64,000 bases of DNA from positions 2,232,001-2,296,000 of the forward strand of contig JAECYW010000012.1 in the NCBI GenBank assembly GCA_023014335.1. The letters run 5' to 3'. The notes under the pieces were generated by a model. That model saw only the letters and a list, made by a program, of their open reading frames with translations, searched no databases and had not been told where the DNA came from. This document shows, piece by piece, positions 22,527 to 34,734 of this stretch (positions are counted from its first letter, which is position 1; each line of letters opens with the position of its first letter). The translations under genes were made by a program, and so were the position numbers. The stretch comes from Galerina marginata. Its lineage: Eukaryota > Basidiomycota > Agaricomycetes > Agaricales > Galerinaceae.

Positions 22527-23653
22527 GGTTGAAAACGATGTGGGTGGTGCCTTCACCCACTGAAGTCTGAAGTATTTATACGCCAGTGTAACTGTGCACA
22601 GGTGCCGCGAAGCCACTGCCTATAAAGGAAATGGGGCCAGCAAGCCTTTGTGTCGCTATGGGCCACCGCCCTATCTGCTTGATTCTCCGGACCATTGTGC
22701 TACAATGTTCAGATGATTCAAGAAAGAGATTTTCATCGTCGTGCACGCCTAGCCTTGCCACTGACGCTTTGGCCCTGGCATGACCCGGATAAGAATATCT
22801 TGGGTATCTTTTGATGAACAATGTGCGGAATACATAGGTAAGCCCCACCATAGAAACGAAAGAAGGAAGGAGGGATCACGATTTCTCTGTGATATATCGA
22901 TGCTCCGATTCCTTCTTAGCCTTTAGGTAAGATTTAGTGACGGAAAGATTGCATCACAAAGCGGTTGAATAAAATAACGATAGTAAAGATGCATAAATTC
23001 TGTCTGACCCAATTAGTAAGGGTATACGACGGTTAATCTAATCATGGCACGGCCTACTTATGAATAATCCGACTTGCCACTTGGGCGACACTCAGGCTGC
23101 CGGTGACGAGATGTTGACGTCAGGATCTTGGGTAAACTGAAGCTTTTAAATAAGAATTACGTTTTACAGCCTTCGTGGCGTATTGGAACGACCTTTGCGA
23201 GGGCAACATTTGGATCATCTGTGTCGGTTATGGTTATGAACAATATTCTTTGTGACTTTTTCCCAGTCTCGCCCACAATATACTGATCTGACCGCTTTTG
23301 CCGCTCTGGCTTTGGCTGATGTATGAAGCAAGACACATAGACAGTCTCAATACATCCCTTACTCTAGGGTAGGAGTATATGATTTACCGGATTCTGAAGG
23401 TCGGACACATCTGAATAAGTAACATCACAAAGAGGCGCCCATTTCCTATTGGTTATCGGTCACACCATTCGCAATTTCGCACGCGTTGAGATCTACTCAG
23501 ATAACGACGACACGCCAGTTTTCTCTCTTACTTCCAGAAGCTCAAGTAGAGGGCTTGATCACCTTCGCTCTGAAAGTGAGTCTATTCTGCACCTAATTTA
23601 GCCCACTGGAAACTAAACTCACTCCATGACCTTTGGATAGAAAAAACTAGAGA
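22527..23653. other. Intergenic, 1.1 kb
   Basis: No coding potential was recognised beyond short frames. The segment lies between two genes transcribed outward, so it probably holds both promoters. Confidence 0.45.
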
Positions 23654-24529
23654 ATGAAACACCTCAATGGACTTGTTCAAAAAGACAATGTCGAGCTCAT
23701 CCTCCCAATTTCAGACGGCCAGAGTTTCATTTTCAGCTTTCCTGCATCAGCATCCAAGAAGGCCAACGAGATCACAATTAGTCTCTATTTCGAAAATTGC
23801 CGCATGTACAGAATCAACTCTTATCTCTCGGCAAAAAAACCCACCGAATCCGGCTACGACAATAATGGTAAATATTTTTACGGGTGGCTTGGCGACGACT
23901 CCCCAACCATGGTCTTCAGAATCTCTAAGATCTCCCCCGACTGCTTCAATACCTATGTCAATGACCAGGCCATTCACAACTTCAGTAGACTACTTAGGCA
24001 CAAGAACAACGACGAAAACCGAATCGACACTGCTGGAATTGCCATAAATTCCGCGGACGTGGTTCCTTTTACCTTGGCTATATTCGAGCAAGACGAATAT
24101 GAGGACGTGGAAGGATTTTTGACGGCGATGCGGAATCTGGAGACAAGAGATTTCCAGACAGAGGGTGGGCGGGCGTTTAGGGGACAAGAGAAAGAATCAA
24201 GTACCGATGAGATTGATGGTGCCAACTCACCATTGATTGCGGCCATTCTGCCGCAAGATACCAAATGGGTGAAATACTCTTCGACCATGGTATGGCCCAT
24301 CGCCATAGAGCTCGAGGCTGCCAATTTAAAAGTTAGCCTTCAGCAGAGGCACGACACGTTGATGCGCGAGTGGCTCGTCGGGCATGGCGACAATACTATG
24401 ATAGACACACACGACTACTTCATCCACTCCCACAGCGTAGCTTGGCCGAAAGCTTTGATGTCGGTTAATGTGGACAAAGCGGCGAAGATTCGGGAGAGGC
24501 ATGGCCAACTTTTCAAGGACCTACCTTGA
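23654..24529 (+). CDS. Unknown single-exon protein (291 aa)
   Basis: One uninterrupted frame runs from ATG (23654) to TGA (24527-24529). Composition is that of a folded soluble protein, with alternating hydrophobic and charged residues; there is no signal peptide or membrane segment. Two His-rich patches occur near the C-terminus (IDTHDYFIHSHS). No known family was recognised. The absence of introns in a 0.9 kb gene is unusual next to the intron-dense neighbours and could mean a recent retro-derived or transferred gene, but this is only a hint. Confidence 0.55.
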   Translation: MKHLNGLVQKDNVELILPISDGQSFIFSFPASASKKANEITISLYFENCRMYRINSYLSAKKPTESGYDNNGKYFYGWLGDDSPTMVFRISKISPDCFNTYVNDQAIHNFSRLLRHKNNDENRIDTAGIAINSADVVPFTLAIFEQDEYEDVEGFLTAMRNLETRDFQTEGGRAFRGQEKESSTDEIDGANSPLIAAILPQDTKWVKYSSTMVWPIAIELEAANLKVSLQQRHDTLMREWLVGHGDNTMIDTHDYFIHSHSVAWPKALMSVNVDKAAKIRERHGQLFKDLP

Positions 24530-24801
24530 GCAAGAGCAGAACGATCATAGGGTTAAGAGTGGAGGTCGGGAGCTGTGCAAAGAAACGGGATCCCTATGAT
24601 CCTCGTTGTTCAGAATTTAGTGGTTGTGCTAATAATCGAGATCTAGATATGATGCTCATTCTTTGGCGGTCAGTATCCTATGAGGGGTGTGGGCAGGTAC
24701 ATATATTGCCATAATTTTGGCCAAACGTGTCCTGAGGGTTGCAAAACTTGTGCTGGGGGTTCAACAGACTCGAACTTTATAGTATACATCCGGTTGACCC
24801 A

Positions 24802-25504
24802 CTACCCACGCAACATCACCATCAAATCATTGGTACCCTCTCTAGGGAGAATAACGAGCGTATCACGTCTTTTTGAGAGGCTGAACTGGAGCATAAGAGA
24901 TGGTCCAGGTTCATTCTTGATCTCTACAACCATACGCATACCTAGCCCATGCGATAAGTGGATGATCAAAATAAGGCAAAAAAATAATTACCATCACCCT
25001 GCTTCATCGCCAAAAATTCAGGTTGCTCAGCTAAATTTCTGTCGAATCCACCGAGAAAAATATCACCGCCAATCATCTGCGTTTTGTACACATCGATCTT
25101 GAGGATCGATGGTTGTCGAGCTTCCAGACGTCTGGACGTAAATAGTTATTGCCCGTACACTCTGATAGTAATGACGGCTTACGAGGACATCCAGGTATTC
25201 CATTCAACGGTACCACCCTTTGCAACCACTGGATCACCCACAATCGGTTTCTGGGCTCCAGCAAAGGTAGTCACGAAATAATACCGCGGTCCTACTGCTG
25301 GAATGATTCTTTTCTTTATACCTAGTAATGAACTTTACTACAGTGTGAATTGAGATTGGACGGGGGTCGCATACCTGTGAGCCGCTTGACCGTCAGCTCG
25401 AGTGAGAAGAAACTTTCACAGGTGCCAGTGGGAGTTCGCCTTTTTAGCGCCCAAGGCACAGTGTTCAGCTCCTTACCGCAGACCTTTATAAATGGGTTAA
25501 ACAT
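24802..25504 (-). CDS. C2-like domain protein, four exons (171 aa)
   Basis: No long open frame shows this gene, but four short minus-strand exons join with correct phases: 25504-25375, 25294-25183, 25131-24998, 24941-24802. The order of features matches a small C2-like beta sandwich: LELTVKRLT (strand 1), RYYFVTTFAG, GGTVEWNTWMS (the usual WN position), SILKIDVYKTQ and GDIFLGGF (the usual fLG turn). C2 domains bind membranes or proteins, often with calcium. The full set of Asp ligands is not visible, so calcium binding is doubtful. The start at 25504 is the first ATG in the frame. The family assignment rests on pattern only. Confidence 0.55.
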
Positions 25505-27131
25505 ACCTCGTGGAGTTCCTACGATGCTGGGACATGATTGCGCAGAACAAGTATGTTAGGTGAAGGAGGGATGGTCGTTGGAGAGATAACGAAACCTGTG
25601 GCCAGCCATGAAATGAGTCTGAATCCAGATACGTTTTATGTAAGTGCCAGTCCTCAGCCGAACTGGCGACAGCCAAGCTTCTGGATCCGATAGAGCTACC
25701 TCATTTCTTCATCGGCCAAACGAAATGTAGATAGCAACTCTCGACAGCCCTTCAGGCGCATGGTTTGCCAATTACAATGTTATCCAAGGTGGCACTTGAT
25801 CCTCACCTCATCTGTATTTCTCGCCTCTAAATCTAATCTTGCAGAACATAATCCCAATTTCACTACCATTCAGTGCCGGGCATTAGCCAACCTGATGACA
25901 GTAGAGCTAGCTACAAGCACAAGCGAATGGAACATTATCTACTCTACAGTCCAGCCGATCGAAGTTCTTTGCCTGCTTGTGGCTGACATGAGTTCCAAGG
26001 GACGTAATATGTGTCACTCTGAATCAACATTACGCCTTGTTTATGGCTTGCGATTCGAGCTGACAATCCCCATTCACCATCTTATACTCGTGACTCATGC
26101 TCGTCAGTTTTCCAATCCCTCTGGCACTCATCTGCGGCACAGGGTACGTCCGCATCTGAATCTCCCTCTGAATTCATTACACAGCCTTGTAGGCTTATTA
26201 TACGGGTCCAGGAGGATCATCCTCAGACCCATTGTCCCTAGGACCAGACAGCCAGACAGTACGTGGCGGGATCAGAGACAAGAGCGCCTAAAGCTCAGTT
26301 AGATACGAGCGCTTAAGTAAAATGGCAAAAACAAAATCATGTCGTTCAATGCTAAGTATGAAGAAAAATATGCACATGAAAGTATGTACTAGAGTAAGTA
26401 TGTGTGTAGACCGTGTAGAGAGAATGCAACAGACGAAAAAGAAAGATATACGTTCGTAAGGGTCATGATAAAATAAAAACAAGGCAGCCCCATCGTGGAT
26501 CGAGCCGCCTCACCTCAGAGTCATTGGGATAAATACGAGAAATGGCTATGTCGAAACCGATACACGAAATTAAATAACAGCAGATAGGCGGGCGGGCGGG
26601 CGCGGAGCGACGTGCGACGTGCGCCATGCGATGTCGGAAAGAAAGTGTGTGATGCCATGTCGGGTTACGGGAGGTCACCATCGGCATGGTCCCCGTTTGA
26701 CAAGAATATCAATATCCCAAAAATCGAGCATGGTACAACGTTGTCCTCGTCGGCCTCGTCATTCGCGGGATGTTTCATAGCGCACGAGGCGAGGCGGCGC
26801 CGACAGAGCTATCCAGAGCTCCATCACACGACGGACGACCCGTCCTGGTCCTGGTTTAGTGGGTAGTGGGGCGCCTTGCCAATGCCTTGGCCGTGACTGC
26901 GGAGGCGGAGGCGGTCATCCGACTGGAGCTTCTCGGCGCTGGTGTGGTATGCTGGCTGGAAGAGAGTATGTAGACCAACCCAACAAGAACGGGATCCAGA
27001 TCGCGTCGACGTCCCTATACGTCCCATCAAATGCACGCACACCAAATTCCACCCCCCAAAAAGCCAAAGCCAAAAGCCCAAAAGCCCACACCCAAATTCC
27101 ACAAAACCGCCTCAAGTCCAGCATGGCTTGC
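25505..27131. other. Intergenic, 1.6 kb
   Basis: A plus-strand frame of 180 codons at 25760-26302 has no recognised content and is probably chance. The stretch 26580-27100 becomes GC-rich and repetitive toward the OTU gene's 3' end. Confidence 0.4.
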
Positions 27132-30100
27132 CTAGATCTTCAGCTCTCTAAAACCCCTCACATCCAACCTCCCCGTCCCATTCCGCCTCCACTCCTCCTC
27201 CGCCCCCGCCCCCGCGCCTATATCTTCACCAGCCCCAACACCAACACCAGCCACCCCAATCTCGCGCCCCGTCCACTTGCCACCAGGTATCACGATCTTG
27301 CCCGCGCTCACAGCGGCTTGGGAGTGGATGCCAGCACCAGGAGGCCCAGCAAGCCCAGGAGGCGGACGCACCCTAGGCAAACCGAGCCGCTTCCGCTCCC
27401 GCCGCGTGAGCGTCTTCTCGCTCTGCACGTGGTGTTGGTGTGCGAAGCGTTGGGGTTTTTTGAGCTTGTTCGCTTTGGGCGTGTGCGGTGATCCAGGAGC
27501 GGGTGCGGGGATGGGGATGGCAGCAGATGCAGACGAAGGTGCAGGCGCGACCTCGGGAGGCGGGGACGGGGAGACAGAGGAGAGCTCAGACGCCATCTCC
27601 GAGCTCGTCTCGGAAGAGCTCGAGCCAGGCGCTGACAGGCCGGGGGTGTCCGCCTCTCCATCGCCGTCAATATCCACATCCACGTCCACGTCCATATCCT
27701 CCGCCCCCGCCCGGCCATGCAGCCCCGAAGCAGAGGCAGAAGCAGACCCAACCCGCCTCCTCGACCGCTTCTCCCGCCCGTCGATGGTGTCTTTATTATC
27801 CTCTCCACCTGACGCGCTCGACTCGTCAAAGGAGCGTTTCGGGGATCGGCTCGAGTGCACGTGTAGTGCAGACGGGGACGGGGAGGGTATTGGGCGGGAG
27901 GGCTGGATTAGGCTTTGTGGGTCTTTGGTTAGCTGGGCTTGGGATTGGGTTGAGCTGCTGAGAGGGGAAGGAGCAGCAGGGACGGATGTGGATCTTGAAG
28001 TTGAAGAAGCAGCGGGGAAAGGCGACGCCGAGCGGGAAGTCGGGAGAGGGATCAGGGATGGGTCGAGAGCCGCGAGTGCTGCAGGAGACAGCGACGGCGC
28101 CGGGGCTGGCGCGGGTGTCCCAGCCGGGGTCGTCAGCACGCTAGACAGCGAAGACGAGGACTCCTTGGAGAGGGAGAGGGAGGGGGAAAGCTTCAGTTTA
28201 ACTTTCAGAGCGCCTTTTTCCCTCCTCTCTTTTTCGCGTTCTTTTTCTTTACGTTCGCGCTCGCGTTTCTTCTCCCGTTCGCGCTCTTTGAGGGCTTCTT
28301 TTTCTGTTAGCCCGGAGGTGGACACTGGTGCCGAGGCGGAGGCAGACTCGGGGTAGGAGTAGGCCGGCGTTTCTTGGATGTTGGGAAGACCTGTGTGTGG
28401 ACCGCGTAGGTTGCGGATTGACGAGAAGTGTTCCCAGTCGTGGTAACTGTTGAAACAAATGGGGGGTTAGTTGGGTTGCATAGACTGTAGGCGAGGAAGA
28501 AGAAAGAAAGCGCTCTGGCTTGGCCAGTACATCAAACATAAATGCGATGGATTAGTTTTCTTTATAAAATCTTAGAATCCATCCCTCCCGTTGGCCAATT
28601 ATCCATCCTTCCAGCATCAAAAAGGAATCCCTCTCCAACGAAAAACATACCCCCAACCCCCATCCAAGTAAAAAAAAAATCAAACCACTCACGCAACATA
28701 AATCGTAGGCCCCCCATCCTCCTCCTCCCACATCATCCCCTCCCTCTCCCTCTCCCCTTCCCCCCCAACAAAAGGCTCCGCGCTCTCCTCAACCTTAACC
28801 CTCTCCCTCCCCTCAACACGGACAACCCCGCCCTCAACCTCCACTCGTTCTACCACCACCTGCTCCTGTTGCTGACTCTCTTCCTCCTCACGACGACTCG
28901 GATCCTCATCTCCGTCCTCGTCTTCATCCTCATCACTACTAACCTCCTCAAGCACGTAATACCCATGCCCAGTCTTCACCTTCGTCTTCCCCGCGTCTGG
29001 GTCTGCGGGTTTGGCTTTGGCTTTAGCACCGGCGCTCGCTTTGAGAGGCGATGCTGAAGAGCGGGAGAGGCTGCGCGTTGAGCGGCGGTGTGAGGTTGGG
29101 GCTTGTGTTGAGGTTGAGGTTGGAGGTGGGGGCGATGAGGTTGAGGCTGTTGATGCGGACGTGGGTGGTGGGGGTGCAGCTGAGGTTGATGTTGCTGGTT
29201 GTGTTGGTGGCGGCGCCGACCCAGAGCTTGAACCTGACGACCCCGACCCCGACGACGACGCAGATCCAGACCCAGACCCCGAGCCGGAGCCGGATCCAGC
29301 GCGCCATTCGATGACATACACGAGCCCCGGCTGGACGACCTTGATGTTCCGCCTCATCATGTGTGCAAAAGCCGAGAGCTCCATGTGTCCGCCGTACGTG
29401 CCTGTGGGGAGGTGGGTTAGCGAGGAACGGCAACGACACGGGACGACGCGAAAAGCAGAAGTTGGATCGAACCACCCGCAGACGGTGCTCATCCAACGAC
29501 ATGACCAACCCATCCGTCTAAACGATAAAACAAGTGAAAGGAAGAACCCACCATTCTCCCTCATATTCCCCAAATACGCCTGCAGCCTCTTCCCCTTCCC
29601 CTTCCCCAGCCTCCCCTCATCCTCCTCTCCCTCTCCCTCACCCTCAAATTCCACGAACCCCTCATACCTCTCCCCCCACTTCTCGATCCACGCACACACA
29701 TCCCTCCTCACCTCCGCATGGCGCGACGGGCTGCCGTGCACCTGGTCGGCTAAGGCGCGGAAGAGGCAGTTCCCGTCGCCGAGGGTGGGGGCTGCGTAGA
29801 GCCCGAGGAGGCGGAGCTGGTCGGGGAGGGAGGGGGAGGGTTGGAGGGGGATTAGCTGTTGTAAAGAAAGAGAGGGGTTAGTGGGTGGGGAGGGGGAGAG
29901 GGGGGGAGGGGGACGTACGCGGCCTTTGGAGGATCGGGTTGTTCGTGAACGTACTGGGGGAGAGAAGGGTCAGCCTCGTGTTTTGGTGGGCGGGTGGGAG
30001 TTAGGGTTAGGGTGGGTGGAAGCAAATATGGAATAGGGGATGGAATGAAAGAAGGATGGAATGGTGATTGTGATGGCGAGCGGATAAAAATGTGGGGTAA

Positions 30101-30359
30101 CGCCGCGTGTATGCGTGCAGGCAAAGCATGCGATGATCGAGATGAGAAGGTTGAGAAAAAAAATTAAAGTTGAAGCAGGGTATAATTGGTTGAGCACTGC
30201 TCGCAGCAGCGCAGACGGTACGAGTCCAGCGTCGATCACGACGAACAAATGATGGCGCTCCCGCACGCCCGCCAAGACCGAGGGAAAAAAAGAAAGAAAG
30301 GGGGACATACGATGTGGTAGCGGGGCGCCTTTACCGCCCTTCTGTAGCCTCTTTCCCAT
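27132..30359 (-). CDS. OTU-domain cysteine protease, OTUD3-like deubiquitinase (803 aa)
   Basis: Five minus-strand exons: 30359-30311, 29953-29919, 29855-29552, 29401-28693, 28446-27132. OTU proteases remove ubiquitin from proteins. The catalytic Cys58 is in LGDGNCLFRALADQ. The middle of the fold (TYGGHMELSAFA, NIKVV, YVIEW) follows at 131-162. The catalytic His372 lies in IYVAYHDWEHFSS, with the family's usual ending RNLRGPHTGLPNI. Between residue 163 and about 360 there is a low-complexity insert of Gly/Ser, Pro/Thr and Glu/Lys tracts, inside the catalytic domain. The remaining C-terminus is also low complexity: a Glu/Arg/Lys-rich coiled region after about 400, then Ser/Pro/Ala tracts and a basic patch (TRRERKRLGLPR). 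The antisense strand is open over much of it because of the biased codons. Confidence 0.88.
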
Positions 30360-31534
30360 CGTGCGTCGGGTGTGGTTCTATATTCTATCTTATGCTCTAC
30401 ACTGTGTGGGTGGTTGGAATCGGTCAGTCAGTCAACGGACAAATCTGATCTCGTGCGTCTCTCGTCTCGTAACGGATATAGCAAGGACTGGAATGGAATG
30501 CTGGGAATGGAATGGGAAAAAAAAAGTTCTAAAGTCCAAAGTCCAAGTCCAAACAGATTCGAACGGGGGGAGGAGAGAGAGTGTGGCCGAGGAGGTGCTA
30601 TATAAGTCCAAGGATGGTTGGTTGGTTGGGGACAGGTGGGTGACTGATGGGATGGTGGTAAAGGTCAGAGCAAGCTTCGATCACTCGGGGTCTCGACCGG
30701 ATACAGGACCCCTGCCACTTGTCAATTTTCGGTCTCGTGATCGCAGTTCTGTGGGCGTGTTTCCGGATCGGGTGATGGTTGTCAGGGCGAGGCGGCGTGT
30801 TTGGGAAGAATCAGAGTATAATGGCGAGTGGTTTGGCGCTGGCGGCTGGAAGGCCTCGAGCTGGGAACGAGGACAATGGGTACAAGGATAATGATGATGA
30901 TAATGACGGGAGGTGAGGAAGGAAGACTCATTCCGTTACCCATTGTTATATCACCCTTCACGCGATTATCAGATCGCCTTAATCCTAATCTTAACCGAAC
31001 GATTATGCCCGATGAAAAACAACACGAACAGATGAACGCGATAGTCGACCCGGGCTGAAATTTCAATGCCTTGCTCATCGATCCACGCGGCGTACACGCA
31101 GGAAAGATCAGCCGGTCCGGGACTCCAGGCACGCCTCCGGATATTCGGGTCCAGCGGCATCGGGGCCATCCGGTCCAGACCTGATTACGCTACTTATGAG
31201 TGACGCACAGCCATTTCCCCGCTTGCTCTGATCCTTCATCATCGCTGCCAGCGCCAACGCCAGTCTAATCTTTCACCACAGCCTGGAACCACGCACGGGC
31301 CCTGCTTGGCTCTGACATCTCGCAGTAATCCCTCATCAACATCAACCGCAGCGCCTTTCCTTCACTGATAAGTACTCCGTAGTTGGTCCAACCTGAATCC
31401 GCAGTCGCACTACCGCGCCAGATAAAAATACGTTCATAAACCCACAGTAGCACCCTTCCTCCCATCGATAGATCCCCAATCCAATCGCAGCTCCCGATAG
31501 CGTCCACCCATCCCAATAAGAACCAGTCCCCACC
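30360..31534. promoter_or_regulatory. Shared upstream region of the OTU gene and gene A
   Basis: The flanking genes diverge, so this 1.2 kb should hold both promoters. It contains short runs such as GATGATGATAATGA near 30890. No coding sequence is recognised. Confidence 0.35.
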
Positions 31535-32731
31535 ATGATCCTCGACGAAAAAATAATCATGTTCCCCCCTCCCCCTCCCTACCTCTCCGCCTCCCCAACA
31601 CCATCCACCCCAACCCACCCCTCCCTGCCCCGGCGCACACTCACCTCCTTACCCCCGCACATCCTCCTCCAAATCATCCACCACACCTTCCCCCCCATCC
31701 CCGCGCCCAACCCCCTCCCCTCCTACCAAAACGCGCAACTCCAGCTCTACCAAGACACCATGCCCGAGAAACAGCGCAAAACCCTCTTCTGGCTGTCCAC
31801 CCACCTCCGCCTCGTCTCCCGCCAGATGTACACAGCCTGCATGCACGTCCTCCGCTCCACCTACCTCCCGGCGTACCAGCAGCTCATCCGCCCGCCATAC
31901 ACGAGCGACCCCTTCCCGCTCGGCGTGCCCACATCCTCCAACTCCTCCTCCGGCTCCGGCTCATCCAACCACCGCCTCGCGCCCTCCTCCGCCTCCGTAG
32001 GCTCCGCCAACGGGCCCCCTGCATACGACACCCCCACAACACCCACAACCCCCACCCCAGACCCTCAGGCATCCCCCCTCCTCACACTACACCGCGAAAC
32101 CCCCATCCTCGACCGCTTCATCGCGCTCAAAGTCCGCCAAGACGTCTTCGCAGACGACACAACGCTCCACATCGACAGGGAAGACGCCTTTCGCGACCTG
32201 TTCGACGTCGCACAGCCCCGCGCGCGGCTGGAGGACTTGGTGAGGGTGTATGGGGTTAGAGAGGGCGTGGTGAGCGTGCCGGTGTATTATACCAACGGGA
32301 CCGCTCAAGAAGAACAAGGAGAAGGAGCTAGGAAGGTGTACGGCACAGGCTCACAAAACTCCTCACTCATAAGCCTCCCCCACTCGCCCATCCCACCCCC
32401 CGCATCCGCCTCCGCCTCCTCCCAGGCACCCGCACCCTCCCCAAAACCCCGCCGCTCCTTCTTCTCCTTCAAAAAATCCACCTCCTCCTCTCCCTCCACC
32501 CCATCTCCCTCCCCCTCCCAACCCCAACTCCTCCTCCCACACCCCCAAATCCAGCCCCTCCCCTTCTCCTCGCTCTCAATCTCATTCTCCCCCCGGCGCA
32601 TCGGGCTCGTCCTCAACCGCTCACGCACCATCGCCGAGGTGCCCCGGCTCGGCGTGGGGAGGAATAGGGAGCCGTTGGAGGTTCTGGCGAGGGCGTTGGT
32701 GGGGGAGTTGAAGGTTGCGCTTGGGGGTTAG
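31535..32731 (+). CDS. F-box-like unknown protein, gene A (398 aa)
   Basis: A single exon with ATG at 31535 and TAG at 32729-32731. The N-terminal region contains LPPHILLQIIHHTFP, an F-box-like helix; F-box proteins recruit substrates to SCF ubiquitin ligases, but the match is short. A region around WLSTHLRLVSRQMY continues this pattern. Pro/Ser/Thr-rich linkers follow, then conserved-looking blocks ILDRFIALKVRQDVFADDT and IGLVLNRSRTIAEVPRLGVG. It is the only intact copy; broken copies of its second half lie at 33.9, 34.8, 37.0, 37.9 and 40.2-40.6 kb. Codons are strongly C-rich, as in the OTU gene. Confidence 0.7.
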   Translation: MILDEKIIMFPPPPPYLSASPTPSTPTHPSLPRRTLTSLPPHILLQIIHHTFPPIPAPNPLPSYQNAQLQLYQDTMPEKQRKTLFWLSTHLRLVSRQMYTACMHVLRSTYLPAYQQLIRPPYTSDPFPLGVPTSSNSSSGSGSSNHRLAPSSASVGSANGPPAYDTPTTPTTPTPDPQASPLLTLHRETPILDRFIALKVRQDVFADDTTLHIDREDAFRDLFDVAQPRARLEDLVRVYGVREGVVSVPVYYTNGTAQEEQGEGARKVYGTGSQNSSLISLPHSPIPPPASASASSQAPAPSPKPRRSFFSFKKSTSSSPSTPSPSPSQPQLLLPHPQIQPLPFSSLSISFSPRRIGLVLNRSRTIAEVPRLGVGRNREPLEVLARALVGELKVALGG

Positions 32732-33899
32732 AGGAAGGACTTTTGGTTGGGTGTGAGGGTAAAATCTTTTGGTGAGGATTTTTGGTTTTTGGGGGTGTTT
32801 GGTTGATTGATTGATTTGTTGGGTTTGGTTGTAGGTCTTAACGATTAGACGACGTGCGATATACAGGCCGCAGGCCTCGAGCTTCCGAATGGAAACGTCT
32901 AGCGCTTATTGCTCAGCTTCAAATTCTCATGAGAGACGCGTTATTTTCCCTTCCCATCGCGTTCTCCCCGATCGCGCTACGCACGCAACGGTCCTCAGGC
33001 TGGAAATCTTGATGCCAGCACCAGGATGCCCGGATAATAAAAGAATTTCTGGGCGTCTCGTTCTGGCATCAGCTGCCATTCTAGGAATTTGGACCGCTGC
33101 GACTGCGTCAAATCGATCGAAGAACGAAGAACAAAGACGAAGCCGGTCGCGTTCACATTCCAGTTGGAGTTGGTGATTTATAAATTTAATACATGCCAAT
33201 ACCGTTGAATACTTTATGCGTCTTTATACCAGCGTTATACCAGCGTTATAATATTTACATGAACCATTTCGAACTGTAGTTCTATGTATTATATGATCAA
33301 TGCTACTGTACGTGTGATCAATTTCGACGAAACTTGTTCAATCCAAATTGTCAAATACAAGTCTGTTGGAGTTCGCGATCCTGATTCGGGTACATGTTTA
33401 CCCATGTTATCAAATTCTTTATCGTCGTTTCTCCTCCTTTATCCTCTACCACCATGTCGTGGCACACTATGCGATACTTTGCCTTTCATATCCAATGGGT
33501 CATAGGTCAGGTGCTCTGCACGATCTATTGTCTCTAACTCGTACATAGGAACACCCCTCCTTCTGACCTTGCAGTCGACAACCTGATTTCTCATATCAAC
33601 ACCAACCTAGGCAGATCTCCCTTTTCATTGTTCGGCGATAGCCACGCTATTACAATTTTCTAGCTTCACGTTTCCTGCTAAGTATGGCTCGCTGCTGGCG
33701 TTTTTGGGCTTTTACCTCACATCATCACACCGCCTAAGTAAATTATTCTTGTGAAACCTCAATGCCATTGCCCTCGACTTTGATCACTCTTATCGACTCT
33801 GATCGCCCAGCTTCACTGGCTACTCGTTTGCTTCACCACAATCGACTATCAAGAAACAAGGAGATAAAATCCAATTTCGAACACCCTGGACCACACTCC

Positions 33900-33990
33900 T
33901 CTTCCCCGGCGCCGCTCCCTCTTCTCCTTCAAGAGGTCCATATCCTCAACCCCTCCCCACATTTATTATTTCGTTTAAGTCTAGGTCTTG
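33900..33990 (+). pseudogene. Short remnant of gene A (Ser/Lys-rich segment)
   Basis: The stretch CGCCGCTCCCTCTTCTCCTT and its neighbours match the part of gene A that encodes PRRSFFSFKK. Only about 80 bases are left before it runs into repeat R2. Confidence 0.55.
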
Positions 33991-34734
33991 ACTAATAAGC
34001 AGACGTCCGATATTCTGGCCTTGCTTTCGCAGTCTGAATGGAAACGACGTTGACGTTTAGCGCTCAGCGTTCTTTCCATTCTTGTTTTCCTCGATCGTGC
34101 TACGCAACGGTCCGGTGTGGCTAGGATTTTCGATGTCGTGAAGATGTCCGGATGGTATAAAAATTTTTGGGCATCTCAATTCGACATCTCTGGTCCTATA
34201 AGCGCCGGACCGTTGCGACTGCGTCGAATTGACCGGAGAACGACCCTGATTCCGTATAAATTGAAGTCGGTGATCGATATACCGCTGGAATTTTTGATTT
34301 TTGCCTTTATAGCAGTGTTGCAATCTTTACATGAACCACTTCGAACTGCACCTTATATCTATGATCTATGCTACGTACGATGACCCGAAAACACCCCCTC
34401 CTTCTGTTTTCGCAGTCGAAGACCTGATTTCTCATCAACGCCATCCTAGGCTGATCTCCCTTACATATCAACGTTCGACAGCCATGCTACTACGATTTTC
34501 TAGCTCCACGTTTCCTGCTAAGTATGGCTCGCTGCTGACTTTTATGGCTTTGGACCTCGCATCATCACTCCGCCTAAGTACATTATTCTTGTGAAACCTC
34601 AATGCCATTGCCCTCGACTTCTGTCACTCTCATCGACTCTGGTCGCCCAGCTTCAGCTTCGCTGGCTACTCTGTGCTTCGCCGGAATCGACTAAGGAAAC
34701 GAAGTCCAATTTCAGACATCCACACTTACCCGAC

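Noticed and set aside
25760..26302. 180-codon plus-strand open frame
   Set aside because: Its composition is irregular and its content unknown; a different frame over its start (DSPSGAWFANYNVIQGGT) looks no worse. No gene could be assembled.
27277..28356. 359-codon plus-strand open frame
   Set aside because: It is antisense to the last OTU exon. The sense strand has low-complexity, GC-biased codons that keep the other strand open; there is no recognisable domain.
29011..29799. 262-codon plus-strand open frame
   Set aside because: It is antisense to the OTU low-complexity insert and spans an intron of that gene.
32305..32631. Minus-strand open frames over gene A
   Set aside because: Glu/Gly-rich shadows of the Pro/Ser-rich coding strand.
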